Source: Halichondria panicea (Eukaryota; Porifera; Demospongiae; Suberitida; Halichondriidae). From it: 64,000 bases of DNA. The stretch covers positions 7,166,639-7,230,638 of the forward strand of contig NC_087383.1 of assembly GCF_963675165.1 (NCBI RefSeq). The letters run 5' to 3'. Numbering within the stretch: position 1 is the first letter of the stretch; each line of letters opens with the position of its first letter. The notes beneath the pieces were generated by a model. The model did no database searches. It saw only the letters and a program-made list of their open reading frames with translations, and was not told the DNA's origin. A program made the translations under genes and the position numbers. Shown one piece after another: positions 11,692 to 24,876 of this stretch.

Positions 11692-12934
11692 CAGTGCAAC
11701 AACCAAAGAGAGTAGATTTTTTTATTTTTATTTTTTTTCACATTTTGTGGCATATCTTCTGAAGTAAAAGTGATATGATCTATTTGAGTGTAGGTACTGA
11801 AAGTTCAACTATTGGCGCTTCCATTGGACCACCACCTGTTACATCATATGACATCATCACTATGAAATGGCTGTCTGAAGATGTGTACCTCCAAAAATAT
11901 GTTAGAAAAAGAAGTAGCTTATTAATTTTGTTTGAGTTAAGATCTGAAATTTGTTGTGTATGTACCTGAGTATATTGCTCATCTTTTGAGCTTCAACGGA
12001 AGTCTGGGCTACTAGTAAGTTCTGAGAAATACTGCATTTTGTTGGTTTTTGGTGGCAAATATGTTAGGAATACAACTTTCAATTTTATGCTAGTTAAGGT
12101 CTGATTTTTGAGAAGGATGTACTACAATAGTGTAAAATTCATTTGCACTAACTTACAGGAGCTAAACAAGTCTCTTCTTTGCTAGAGCGGCCCTTCTTGT
12201 CAAAAATGGTGATTTTGCTCTGTTTTGCTACTTTTGCTGACGTATACAATGATATTCATTGATTTGTGACGTCACAAATCATCTTGTTGTTATTTGCTAC
12301 ATCCAAAGGTCATGTGATGTCTACCTGCAAATACACAGTTGGTATTGGTCATTCTATGTCACAGGGGCGTGTCAATTTAGCCTTATACGTAGCCAAATCG
12401 CCCCAAAAGTCATAAAAAGCACTGTTTTGACAATATGGGCCGCTCTAGCAAAGAAGAGGCTAGCCTAACTCCTGTAAGTTAGTACAGATGAAAAGTACAC
12501 TATTGTAGTACATGCTGCTCAAAAATCAGACCTTAACTAATATAAAATCGAAAGTTGTAATCCTAACATATTTACCACCAAAAAACAACAAAATGCAGTA
12601 TTTCTCAGAACTTACTAGTAGCCCAGACTTCTGTTGAAGCTCAAAAGATGAGCAATATACTCAGGTACATGCACAACAAATTTCAGATCTTAACTCAAAC
12701 AAATAAGCTACTTCTATTCCTAACATATTTTCAGAAGTACACATATTCAGACAGCCATTTTATACTGATGATGTCATGTGATGTAACAGGTGGTGGTCCA
12801 ATGGAAGCGCCAATAGTTGAACTTTAAGTACCTGCACTCAAATAGATCATATCACTTTTACTTTAGAAGATATGCCACAAAATGTAAAAAATGTGTACCC
12901 AAAAAAAAAATCTACTCTCTTTGTTGTTGCACTG
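11692..12934. mobile_element. 1.24-kb foldback element, TA-flanked, arms of about 525 nt
   Basis: Starts CAGTGCAACAACCAAAG and ends CTTTGTTGTTGCACTG, with TA on both sides (11690-11691, 12935-12936). The arms (about 11692-12215 and 12410-12934) are inverted copies with scattered differences. The spacer holds the perfect 20-nt palindrome GATTTGTGACGTCACAAATC near 12262, with a CREB/ATF-type TGACGTCA core. Small ORFs inside (11775-11969, 12259-12468) have no recognisable domain. The ends fit a Tc1/mariner-type foldback MITE. Confidence 0.8.
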
Positions 12935-13034
12935 TAGATGATGTAGATGATGTAGTGTTAATGAGATTCATAATGTTTATTAATGTTATTCATTGCACAT
13001 GACGTCATAAGGTCAATGTATTTGCTTAGCTAGT

Positions 13035-13830
13035 AGCCTCGATCCCAGGCTGATCCGTCTCCAATTGAACGCTAGGTCGCCTACTAGGCCTGGTATTGAT
13101 TGTATTTGGGCGTGATCTGGGCGTGGTTTTTTAATACATAAAACAAATTGACTCTGTGTTACAACAAAAAATGAATCCTCCAACAGTGGTCTTCAACAAC
13201 AGCCTCTGGGGCAGTATACAGCAGGAAATACTTCCCAGAAGACACTTCTTTGGCAGTGGCAACCAAATCTTTGTCGATTCCTTTATTGCTACTGAGGATG
13301 GCAGCAGAAACACCTCTATTGTTTAGACTCCTGACCTGGTCAATCATGAGTCTCATGATGAGAGATACAAGGGGAGACAAGAACAACACTTTTGTCAACA
13401 GGAGGAGCCTTGGTCCTACCTAGCTTGTAGTCCATTAAAAAGGGTAGCAACTGATATAGCAGAGAGACTTGCCATACCCCGTTGGGAACCAGATAAACAC
13501 GTCCCTTCCCTCAAACAGTAGCTTGAGAGCCTGGGCCTGTTCTGCCATGAGAGTGAGGCCATCTTGCTTCAAACAAGACAACGCAACGCGTTGTATGCCA
13601 TAGCTAGCTAGCTGTAAATTGAGAACATGACACGGAGCTACATTACTGTAACTTTTATGGGAGTAAAATGCCTCTACGTACACCTTTAGTATTACAGAAA
13701 AAAAGCAGGAAACAAAATGTGAAGAATCTCTGCTTTAGTTTCTGGTTCCTGCCAAGCCCAGATACAATCAATATCAGGTCGTATTTTTCAACTTCGTTCT
13801 ATTAAAAAAAATCGGCCTGGGACCGAGGCT
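13035..13830. mobile_element. Inverted-repeat element enclosing a RecQ helicase fragment
   Basis: Left end AGCCTCGATCCCAGGCTGAT, right end ATCGGCCTGGGACCGAGGCT (18 of 20 paired). Related AGCCTCG-CCAGGCC ends occur as short hairpins at 29656-29712, 22344-22378, 15693 and 30303. No clear target duplication was identified. Confidence 0.55.
13160..13683 (-). pseudogene. RecQ-like DEAD-box helicase fragment
   Basis: The first frame has LMAEQAQALKLLFEGRDVF followed by the Walker A motif WFPTGYGKSLCY (about 13455-13570). After a frameshift near 13437 come FLMDYKLGRTKAPPVDKS and, in the next frame, SPLVSL...MIDQVRSLNNRGVSAAIL and GKYFLLYTAPEAVVED. This order (Q motif/motif I, then motif Ia) is the N-terminal half of RecA-like domain 1 of RecQ helicases. 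At least two frame changes plus a short extra stretch (IMRL) make it non-functional. The DExH motif and the second helicase domain are absent. Confidence 0.8.
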
Positions 13831-13835
13831 ACTTA

Positions 13836-14570
13836 GCTAGCTGCTAGAACTATTATAGATTATCTTTGGCAACAAATTAATACGGCGGACTTAGAGTAGC
13901 TGTTTAGGCCCTCAAAAGATAGAGTATGTTGTTATGATTATGTTTCATTGATGGGAAGTAAAAATGTCTAAAACTTTCTTAGCTATGCTAGCTTCTTTAG
14001 CTCTGACAGCCACCCTAGAGGTAGGCTATTTTGTGTATCTCAAGAATACAATAACTCCTACTCTTCCCATCAAGGATACCAGTACCTAGCTATGAGATGT
14101 TCATCTAGCCTTGTTTTTGAAGCTTGATCTTGGCATCTTCAACGCCGTATTTGCAGTTCTCTTTCTGAAAGTGGCATGACGTCATCACCATTTATGGGAC
14201 TAATCAGCATAATTGAATAATATTAAGCTAATTAGTTTTTTGGAAAAAGAAAACATTGAGCTTCATTTTGGATCATCATCCACTGTATATTGCAAATAAT
14301 ACAGCAGTATGAACATAGTGTAAATTTTGGTGTTGAAATCTGGACCCGGGCCTTAAGTGCGCAGAGCAGAGAGTCCTTCCGTATGGATACCACCAGCTAT
14401 ATAGCTATCATGCACTGTACAAGCTAACTAGCTCATAGATAAACGAAATTAATTAACTAATAACCTTCGGAAAAGCACTTCAATTAAAGCCTGCAGTTGA
14501 GCATGCGCTTAAAATAAATATACGCTTATAGTTGAGTAAGCGCTAATAATCCAGTTTCTACGGTATTATG
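13836..14570. other. Intergenic DNA without recognised features
   Basis: Contains only low-similarity repeat fragments (for example near 14470-14560). No gene or RNA recognised. Confidence 0.4.
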
Positions 14571-15420
14571 TGGACACCCCTTTCTTGTGAAACAATCAAA
14601 GCGCATTGCAAATTATTTACCTCTTCTATAATTATTATAACACTCTAATACTTTTGAGCGAAAGCAAAAACATGGCGAGAGGCTTGCAACACTTGTTGTA
14701 ACTGCATGTATACATGACTGAGATTGTTTGTAATAGTCTGCTAGTATATACAGTATAGCTTCATTGGCATTGGCACGGCATTATCACCTGCGGTGTTTTC
14801 ATGAGCACATGCACGAGCACATGCACATGGAAGGGGCAACACCAGCGAAAAAAATTCATCCAATGTGGGGCTCCAACCCATGATCCTCAGTCTGATGCTC
14901 TACCGACTGAACTAGACTTAGTTGCATATCTTCAAATTAACGAGCGCGCAGCGCGAATGTTTTTGGGAGTTCCCACTTCCGGTCACACGTTGTGCAGTAA
15001 GACTATAATATAGGGAAAATCCCATCCTCAGCCAGGGTATAAGTCCCATAATAGACTTGCGTAGAGCTAGTTAGCTGCTATGAACAGTCAACTAACTAAC
15101 TTATAGGCGAACCCATTGAAGTTGATACATCAAAACAACAGGTACAATTACTGCAAAAAGCTAGGTGGTAGTTGCACTAAAGCCAGCTAGCGTTATAATT
15201 ATAGTGTAGAGATGGAGTAGCAACACTCCATGGAAGAATTTTGCTACGCACTCTTCTGAAAATAATATTAGGCTGCGATGGCATTCCAAGTGAATAAATC
15301 ACCACATGGGTTTCCGTATACACTCGTGCATGTTTTAATTGTTATACACAAACAAGTTACTATAATAACGATGCAAAACAGTGACCAGTGCAGGCCCTAT
15401 ACCTCTTATCAAGGAATCGA
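14570..15420 (-). repeat. Dispersed repeat R1, copy c
   Basis: Starts TTTCTTGTGAAACAATC and follows the R1 block order. Its tRNA-like block (14858-14912) has lost the anticodon arm, leaving only the D-arm and T-arm parts. Confidence 0.65.
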
Positions 15421-15557
15421 GGCATACTGTACATACCAGTAGCTAGGTTAGCAAGGTGTTCATAAATGTACAACCTATTTAATTAGTATTTGACAACCCG
15501 GTATACAGCATAATAAATGCACAAAATAATAATAATTGTATTACTATACTAACTTAC

Positions 15558-15662
15558 CATTAACAGCCGCATTGCATTTCATGATGAGGAACTTTGTGGT
15601 GTCCAGGTGTCCCCTACTGACTGCCAGTCCCAGTGGAGTTAGTCCATCCCTGGTCACAGCTC
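15558..15662 (-). CDS. Orphan ankyrin exon
   Basis: A 105-nt phase-1 exon: TRDGLTPLGLAVSRGHLDT, then TKFLIMKCNAAVN. Acceptor CTATATAG and a GTAAGT donor are intact. It resembles exon 3 of genes A and B but is clearly older. No Roc-COR exon follows downstream in the window; the next ankyrin exons on this strand are at 8421-8118. It could belong to a gene running off the left edge or be a relic. Confidence 0.6.
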
Positions 15663-15789
15663 CTATATAGTGATGCGCATGTCAGGAATTAGTCTCGAAT
15701 CCAGGCCGATTAAAATACGGCTTGCATGGCCATGGTATCATATAGGTGTGGTCCGTCCACGCCCATGTACTATCTATTGTATGCCCATT

Positions 15790-16090
15790 GTGAAGATTAG
15801 CTAGCTAGCTGTGGCCCTCTATTAGGAAGGCTTATTTGCACACTATAATTATAGTCTGAAACCAGGAGAGGCTAGCTCTCATCTACCTCTATAATGGTCG
15901 TATGGTCGGAATGTTTGAACTTATTTTCTGTACAGACCATGGAAAATCTGTAAATTTATGCTTCCAAATTAACTACGACCATACGACTATTGTAGAGGTA
16001 GCCTCTTCTGGCTTCAGAATGGTGTGCAAGCCTTCTCAACAACGGAATAGAAGGCATAAGCCACGGAGACAAAGTATTTGAACTTATAGT
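15790..16090. repeat. Inverted repeat (hairpin) with TCGTATGGTCG arms
   Basis: GACCATACGAC-type arms with CTCTGGCTTCAGA/TCTGAAACCAG flanks form an imperfect hairpin. A related hairpin (GGTGTTGTCGA...TCGACAACACC) lies at 16623-16752. Both look like foldback MITEs. Confidence 0.5.
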
Positions 16091-16399
16091 AAACGAACTA
16101 TTATTATACTTATAATAAATTTTACAAAAGTTTCCTAATGTAGAACAAATCCTCAGATTCTGGGGAACTCAGTTTGTGCATGTGCACTATCATCACCCAT
16201 GCAATAGATACCAGGCCGTATTTTAATCGGCCTGATCTCGAGGCTATAGTCAGGAATGTACAGTACATTGTCTTAGAAACCCTAACCAATGAAAACACCG
16301 CGGGTGCTGATGCCTCGTGGAGGACAGTAGTAGATCTAAATGTAAAAGCGGAAAATGATCGACCATGATCAGTGCTAGTATGCCAGGGACTTCTATACA

Positions 16400-16621
16400 T
16401 GGAAGTACAAACAGTCAACTATAGCTAACCTAAGCTAACCTGAACACTCCTTTGGCAATTGGTGCATCAAAACAACATGCAGGTACAATCATTGAATCAA
16501 AACTTTTTACAATAGCTACAAAACTGATAAATAGCTAGCTGGTAGCTGTAGTAAGCCACAATAGCTAGACTGAAAGGGGGGATCCGTGGCACCCTGGGAT
16601 CTCCCCCTGGATCCGCCACTG
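16400..16621 (-). mobile_element. Truncated MITE, one end only
   Basis: Ends CCTGGATCCGCCACTG at 16621 and matches, in reverse, the first about 220 nt of the complete element at 44797-45196. The other end is missing. Confidence 0.65.
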
Positions 16622-16871
16622 CTATGGTGTTGTCGAGAAGGCTTGCACACTAGTCTGAAACTACTTTTATGATCGTTGGATGGTCGTGATTTGGTTTTTA
16701 CAAATGAAAGCTTCTTCTGGCTTCAAACTAGTGTGTCGACAACACCACAGAGGGCCACAGCTAGCCAGCAAGTCTTCTTGACAACGCAATAGAGAGCATA
16801 AGCCACAGTTTCACAGGAGACAAGTATTTGTTAAAATTAATACGAAAAGAAACTATATATAATATTATATG

Positions 16872-17095
16872 TGACAGGGCCTAGGAAAACAACCCTTAAC
16901 GCGGGTATACCCGAGTTTATTTTTATTGTTGAATCGGATAAAGCGTTCTCTAAGCTTCAAAATGATACCAAGATCGACCTCTTAGCTATTTTCTATCCGG
17001 AGATATGTTCGAGGGAACGTTACGAAGTATTGCAACTTGAGCAGATGACGCTCAAACGCCATGAATAATTGAAGTTCAATTATTGATTTCCCGGC
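16872..17095 (+). pseudogene. Unknown repeated coding-like segment, copy 1
   Basis: Open for 65 codons from a non-ATG start, reading FIVESDKAFSKLQND and DLLAIFYPEICSRERYE. The segment at 61200-61430 encodes the same core (FIVESDRASFKLQND, DLLATFFPEICSRERYE), and DNA similarity continues into the following AATTGAAGTTCAATTATTG. The conserved core suggests it once coded for protein. Function not recognised. Confidence 0.4.
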
Positions 17096-19330
17096 ACTTC
17101 CGATCAATACTGCTGCTCAACCTCATGGCAGGAGACAGCTTCAGAAGCCATGAAACCTATTGTTCCTATTGCACAAGAGATATTATACAGAACAACACCT
17201 ACAGTTCACTACTGATAAACCCTAAACACAAATTCAACTGACTAAACCAAATTAAACAGGTACTAACAGAAACACACATAAGCACACAACTAAAAACACT
17301 CTATACTCCCACTGGCACTTGAAGACAAATTTCGGAGGCCGGCTAAAAGTCAAAGAAATAAGACTCCACAACACCAGGAGAGCTTGCAGAAGGCTACTAA
17401 AAGATTTTGACCCCAAAAAAAAGACAAGAAAAACGTTAATTGACAACCAGCAATCTGTTTTGAAAATGGCTGAAGGATAAACAGCATGCATGTGCTTGCT
17501 TTCTATATATCGTACTCCAGTGTATCAGAAGAGGAAACATGCGCCACTATATAAAGAGTGTGACAACCATTTGAAGCAAAAACAACCTACTAGAGCTTAG
17601 ACAGGCTTAAAGTACACTTATTGCTACACCTTATGAAAAATTGCACTATTTTCAAATTTCATCGTGTTTCGTCTGACTGACTATTACTTAGTATAACTAT
17701 CTCCACTAAATCCATACAGTAATACAGTTACAGGCATGCAGTGATTGTTCCCACTCTTTTAAAACAAAATTAATTACAACCATTAAGGCAATTAAAAGTC
17801 GGATTAGTATCTTGAATAAGTGTAGTAAGTAATAATTATTCTTGGAAAGTCATTATACAAACATGTTCAGGATACAGCTTCTAGTCGACTATATACAACT
17901 TGGACAATGGGCGTTTTTCTCAGAATTGTGTTCACTTTCACGAGGCAGATGACCTCTAAGGCTCCACTTTTCTTATTATATACGCAATTCCCCCATCATG
18001 CATCATTCACTAATACTGGCAGGGTTTCGTAGAGAGGGTGGGCGTCCTGGGACCCTCCTCCCTAGAAATATGATGATGTCATAACAAAATGTATGTAATT
18101 AAAAGAAGTATTTATAGCACAAGTATAAGTTGTACAACAAAGGATCGATTAATAGTTGTATATTGTGCTATTGTATTATTAAACCTGCTCTCTCTCCGCA
18201 GGGAAAGGCAACATCAAATTACTGACTTATCTGTTATTATGATATTATCCATAGATAATATAATACTGAAGATTATCACGAGTCTGTGCCAGTAAATACA
18301 CGACTGCCTGCAAAGCACGAGTGACAGTTATACTAGGCACACGGACGAGTGATATAGTCATCAGTATCCATGGTATAAAGCATTTATTGGTTATAGCAAC
18401 CAAAATGCAGGATGAATCTGTACACACGAGACATGCGGTTGTTTTGTCAACCAGAAGCAAAAAAATTTACTTTTCTCCCTGAAATAGATGGACAGTTCTA
18501 TTTAACAACTATAGCTATGTGTAGAGAATAACCAGTTTGGGGTAACGATCAGTTTGACCCAAAAGCGTGGAGCTTGTAGTATTGAAGATGTTCAACAGTA
18601 GAATAATAACAGCAATAAGGTACTGTGATGGCAACTGGTGCAACAACAATACATGGTGACTTAAATACAAAACATAATTATAGTTATGCTGGAATGGTCT
18701 AGAATATCAGTTCTACAGAGGTTACATCATGGGCAGGAGACACCTATTGTTCCTATTGCACAAAAGAAACAATTATACAGAACAACACCTACAGTTCACT
18801 ACTTAAGTCATCATGTTTTGTTGTTGCACCAGTTGTATAGTATACCTCCATAAGGCTCCACTTTTCTTATATCTACGCAATTCCACCATCTTTAAAATAA
18901 CTGCCCAGCAATTAATGTCACATGGCACGTGCGTGGCTGTGATACAGTGCAAGTGTATATATAGTATAACCTTCAACTCTCCATTCTCACCTCAGGTAAT
19001 GGATGCTATAATTAAAATAATTATTATGCTAGATGTATGCACAGGCTAGATCGACCATAATAGACACTGTGTTAGGCCTCCATATACTCTTGCAACACCA
19101 GGGCTTCATAGAGGGGGGGGGGGCGCTCGCCCCCCCTGGCAATTGTATTGAAATATAGGCCATAACGCACTGTGTTACGGCCTGTTACACACCAACCAAA
19201 CAAAGAGTGTTTTATAACAACAATAATGAGTTCTTTACGAAGCTACTTTAATTAAACTGCTATTCTTCTATATACTCTTTCTGTTCCATACGTCCACAAT
19301 TTCTTCTTCGGAGTCACTATATCTGTATAA
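17096..19330. other. Unassigned DNA with short local duplications
   Basis: The CACCTACAGTTCACTACT block with its TATTGTTCCTATTGCAC lead occurs at 17156-17215 and again at 18740-18802. GGCTCCACTTTTCTTAT with ACGCAATTCC follows at 17959 and 18852. A 13-G/C-rich run lies near 19110-19136. No gene recognised; short ORFs lack similarity to known domains. Confidence 0.4.
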
Positions 19331-22300
19331 GTACAGAGGGCGATTCAGCGACCTTCATTTAGTGAGAAAGGCTTGTGTCGCTCAGGCTATGGCTTTTATC
19401 TGTAGTGCCATTCAACCTAGGCAATTGGATTTCTGCATTTTTTATGACATTCCACAATACTTAATAACTCTTAAGAATGAATTAAGATGCGATGTACGAC
19501 AGTCTCTAAACACAACAATTTCGCAGATCCCCCAAGATACGGATAATCGCCGAGCCTCCCATTTTAGAAATGTTGATTTTCTCCCCCCTGTCAATTTTTT
19601 TCTGTATGAAGGCCTGAACAATGCTCTACAAAGTATATCTATATACATGCAGTAAACATGGCTGTCATTTTATCATAATTATAATGGGTGTTTATTCCAG
19701 TACTGTCTTCTCTTCTCTGCTTCTTGACATTCCTCTTAGGCATTTTTTCACATTTTCGAAACGTATAATACTTCTGTACTGAAGAAAGAAAGGGAATCGA
19801 ACCAAAAAACTAATTTTGCACTGTGAAACATATTGTGAACGTATATGATTGGCAGGAAAAGCATGAAATGTGTAGAAACAAGAAATTCGGCGAGTGCAAC
19901 TCCAATCCGTTACAACGTCATAAAATAATATTGGCTGAGTCCAAGGTCTCTGGTTTTGAGATTCGAAGGCCTGAGGCTGTAGCATCCCAAGCATATAGCG
20001 AGGGTGCTACTAAGGGCATATAACTGATTTAGAATAGTGCTAAGCATTATGCAAGCTAGGCTATAATTATTAACACATTTAAAGAAGACTCTGAAACCAA
20101 GAGTTTCTACAAGCCTCAAGCAACGTTAAAGCTTCGCTCTGGCTAGTCTACATAAAAAAACTCACATTGAAGGCATGCAGTTTTGTTTTTTTCTCTTCAG
20201 GGGAGGCCAGTGAAGGAGGCTATACCGTACCCTCGAGAAAATACGCCCAGCAAGAAGTCTAGGCTTATTAGAGTCCTGACTGGGCGTTTAATCGCGAACG
20301 GCGAGTTTTCATTCGAATATACGTCCACCCGGGTGATACAGATTATACACACTCACTCGTCTTTAAGGAGGAGGAAGTTTGTTAATTCTGCCAGTACGTA
20401 GAGAGATGATCCATATCGTGCAGACTTGTACTTGAGCAGTAGCAGTGCGTTGTATAGACTGGACGCTTCCTCTATTAGAGTTCAATTAGTGGTATCCGGC
20501 CGGCTCACAACATGTATTATGACAAGAGGTGATTGGGGTCAGAGGTCAGCACACATCATTATAGCATGCTAATTGGACACAATGCTCAGTAATGAACCTC
20601 ATTATAATGCTCAGTAACTACATAATTGTAATGCTCAGTAAAATACAACTGCCATTCCAGCCTCCTATCCAGGTGAGGAGTGCCAGTATGAGTCCTTGCA
20701 TGTTCCTCCAGTGTCCCTGTAGAAACAATTATACACATCAACCAGAGCAGCTCAGTATAATGTGTATTGATTGCATGAGAGGAGAGCAACACACACACAA
20801 GAGTAGCTAGGGGGAGGGGCTTAATGTCATGTGATATAGATTATACACACTCACTCGTCCTTAAGGAGGAGGACGTTGTTTCTTCGAGTGGCTGGAGATA
20901 CTTGACTTGGGGACTTGAGTAGATAGCTTGTCTTAAAGATATTTTGTAGACTTAGACACTTGATTTCGCAGTTTTAACGTTTTTTGTGGTCAGTTCTGTA
21001 GAAATGAATAGAGCAGGTCATCTAACACACACAACTGCAGCCACAGTAATATGCTAGTACAACACTCCTCACCAGTCACTCTATTCCAGGCACCATAGTC
21101 TCCAACACCAACACAACACAACAGAGTGACTATTGAAAAATAATAGAGGTCTATATAATAACGAGGGGCCCCTCAAAACATAATAGCAATAATAATTATG
21201 AATGAGATGACTGGTCTTTGTAATGTTTATCGAGTCGAGTGTGATGGATGAGGAGATATCGTTGTGTATGGCCGGCCATACATGTACGTGTAGCCTTCGA
21301 GAAGATTCGTTAGTGTTCGTGGCCGGCCACCTGATTGGCGAGTAGGAGTCTTGAGAACGGGCTTGATTTTGAAAAAATGTAGAGAAATCTCATGTGTCAG
21401 CTTTTTATAAGATTTTCCGCGCATGCACTTTACAGATTATTATTATTGCTGGCTCAGCAGTTTTCTGTAGAAAAGAAGGAGGGGCTGGATCGTGTACAAT
21501 GCAGCAACCACATTGCATAAGCAGTCAGAGACACTTTCTCCGGTCCATGTAGTCACACACATTTTGCTATGACCTTGTATAACCTGTTGTAGGGTTCATT
21601 GGACCTTTTTGGTAACTATAAATTCCTTTGTTTCTCTATGAGGCCACTGTTAGTTGCATTTGTTTCAGATGAGAATACTAGCTCGACCCCGATGAGGGAG
21701 GGAGGGAGGCCTTCATTACTCATTATCCCATTATTATATTTTGATGACGTTATATCCTGTTTTTTTAACTGACGACAATACACAAAAGGACGGAGTATGA
21801 AAAAAAATGGTTTAATTTTTTTACGCACTGGCTTTTTGGTGCACAATGCAACTTGCAACATGGCATAATTATGGTAAAATAATGCAATGTCAGCCAAAAA
21901 AAGGACTTTGACCTCAAATAATGGCTGACTTAATTGAGGAGGTGAGCAAAACGAGGAGGGAGGTTGATCTGAAACAAGTATGCATGCAACTAACAGTGGC
22001 CTAAACAGTCACAATGATGAGAACCGTCATGTCTTCTTATACGTAGCGTTGGAGAGTTTGGAGCTTTTTGAAGAGGCAGTTGATTGATCTTCAGTGAGTA
22101 TGATGCTAGACTTTCTGCAACTGCTTTTATACACGGACATTAATAAAAGGGATCTCCCTGCATGCGCAGACAAATCTATAAAGACATGCACCTTAATAAT
22201 TATCAGCCCCTTGAGGCTCCTGAAGAACGAGGAAAAGAGTCCATACGTGTGTACCTCCCATGCAGACACTATAATTTGTTTCATCTTCTATAATGAAGTG

Positions 22301-24419
22301 CATCAGTTGGTTAACCCATGCAGCCATCTATATCTATAAGTCGAGACCAGGCCGATTTTAATTGGCCTGGTCTCGAGGCTATACTATAAGCCATGCACCA
22401 TCACAAATACACTGAGGTGCCTTTTCTTACTACTCAACACCCAGGTAATCTAATTCTTCATTATAGTGATAGCTTCCAAGTAACCTGCTTCCAATAATTT
22501 CACCGTCAAGCTTTGTTGGGGAACTCGGAGAGATCATCTTTGTCGTGAATTCTTGTCGAATAGATAAATATTTTGGTCACATTTTTGCTTATGTAATTAA
22601 ATAGCTGGACCAGATTATGGTGCTGTTATAACACTTGCAGAGTGTGCTCTATATAGAACAATCAATAACATGATCTTGGTTTTGACATCTATATACACTT
22701 TATATAATACATCTACATACAACTTTGTATATGCATGATTGTATAAGCATTCTCAGCACATTCCTAGCTTTTATCATCGTATAACTATTGAGTATATATT
22801 AATAGTACAAGCTTTGCAGTTTGTTGAGGAACTTAGATTCTCAAAATTAATTGCTGAGTGTCCTGAGGTATTTCACATCCGTATCACCTTGTTTGCTTTT
22901 ATCGGGACCTCATAGGCTATTTTTGGCTTTCTCCATGGAAACTTGACACTGTTACTAGCTATATAATCTTATTTGTCGAGACAAAAAAGAGGTATAATTT
23001 TGTATTAGTTTTGTATTGCTTTGCTTTGAATTTAAGGTATGGAAATAACTTTGATGCAGTATACTCTTGGTTTGAACACAGTTTAGAGAATCCTTTTACG
23101 TCACTGTTTGCTCTTATAATTATATAGACTATAGCTAGTACTCGCGTTCCAGAAGTTTGAGTTGCACTGAGTGCATGCAATATTGTAGTGTGTAAAGAAC
23201 GCTGGATGGTTATCGGACTTTTCCTGTTTAACTTGTAATGTGCATGTGGTAGTGGCCGGTGCCTGAGATAATTATGTTCGTTGGCGATCCTAGTTGTATA
23301 GAAACTGGTAACATAAATGTATTAGCTATACTTGAGGACTCTTATATACCTACTTATTTTTTCATTCCGATTCGGAACGTTATATCTCATGGTTTTGCAT
23401 GGGCTATCGTCAATTGCTCAGCTGTTAGCGATTGTTCCTTCACATTGCTCTCACATTCAACAGTTACAATGTCGACTATACGGGAATTGAAAGCACTTTG
23501 AACTCTACTTCAGCATGCACGAGCATGTATAATGGGTTTCCTGTAATAAGCCTAACTGCTATTTGCATAACAGGTTTGCGAGAAAATAAAATGTACCACT
23601 CAGCATTATCATGGGAAATAGAAGCTATATGCATAATATATACACATGCTAAAGGTTGCGAATTGGCAAGTTGTGTGAATTATTACTCTATATTTTATTT
23701 TTATTCGCATATCATAAAGGGAATAAGGTTAACGTCATAAGGTGTTCTAGTCATTGATAGTTTCTAGGAGCTGAGTTTGACAGCTAGCTATGTCTAGTTC
23801 TGAAGCCATGTTGGATGGACAAGCGAGTGTTATGCTTGGTTAGATGGTCATAATTATGTTAATGTACACACACAACATTCTAACCTTTCCCCTGGCCCCC
23901 ACCTTAATGTCTCAAGCTGAACTAATTAGCTCTTGGCTCCAGCCCCCTCATTGGCTGACAAGATGAGCATGCAGCATGAGGAGTGAGGACAGCTTTATAA
24001 TTACTAATCCTTTGTATAATAATTATATAGTTGTGTAATTATACAATGATGTTTAAGGTAGTTAAACAAGGTTAATCGATGTACTCCGCTTGCCCCGCCT
24101 ACTGCATTATGTACTGCCCAGCATCTACGCGCATGCGTAATTATCTCTACACCTACCTCGTGCTTGATTATAGCTACCTGAGTTAAAAGCCCCACACCCA
24201 ACCCTCCCTTGGTTTCTATACATTTCTCTGTCAGTACGACATGACTGAGCCGTGGCTATGACTGTTGGCTAGGCCACCTCTTTACCCCCAAGTACTTAAT
24301 TAGGGGAGCATCATAATTATTAGCTAATTGGGTGCATGGCTTGCATGTTTATCACTTAACGTACAGTACATTAAATGTTTTTATTGCTATAGCTATTCAT
24401 TTCATGCTTGTCAAAACTA
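19331..24419. other. About 5 kb with no recognised gene
   Basis: Short ORFs (for example 19362-19655, 20183-20401, 23432-23740) show no recognisable domain or supporting splice pattern. Visible structures are TTATACACACTCACTCGTC repeated at 20342 and 20843, a GAGACCAGGCC...GGCCTGGTCTC hairpin at 22344-22375, and a few ATAATTAT octamers. This is the least repeat-dense part of the window, so a gene with unrecognised exons cannot be excluded. Confidence 0.4.
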
Positions 24420-24421
24420 TA

Positions 24422-24876
24422 CAGTAGACTCTCGCTATTCCGACTCTCTGAAGTACGGCCACCTCGATATACCTGCCATTTGGCTTGGCACGGAATGCTA
24501 GCTATAATTATGTTTACTGCACAAAACTCACCCTGAAGTACGGCCACTCGCTATTCCGTTAACGTTTATTGGCCAGTGCTGCATGGCTGTCCCAAACAAG
24601 GTTTTCATTAATTTTATACTATACGATAATACGTGTATTACGGCCGGATATGACATTTTAGGTGTGGTGTTTAGCAAATAAAATTGGATTACACTTAAAT
24701 AGAGAACAGAATGATTCATTATCCTTCATTATCCTTGAAACTAAAACCGCAAAATTAGTCATTAGATTCTAGGTAAAGTCGTTTTTAAGCCGCGGCTATT
24801 TTCTGAGATAAGCCACCTCGCTATTCCGGCCAAGCTGCATGGTCCCAAGGGTAACCGGATTAACGAGAGTCTACTG
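24422..24876. mobile_element. TA-flanked MITE (pogo/Tigger-like ends), copy 2
   Basis: CAGTAGACTCTCG at the left and CGAGAGTCTACTG at the right, with TA on both sides (24420-24421, 24877-24878). It is the reverse-oriented relative of 2830-3267. A third, partial member with a foldback lies at 59909-60155. It sits about 260 nt from the gene A 3' end. Confidence 0.8.

Noticed and set aside
19692-19994. 100-residue minus ORF
   Set aside because: Opposed by an equally long plus-strand ORF, with no domain or paralogue; length is within chance for this AT content.
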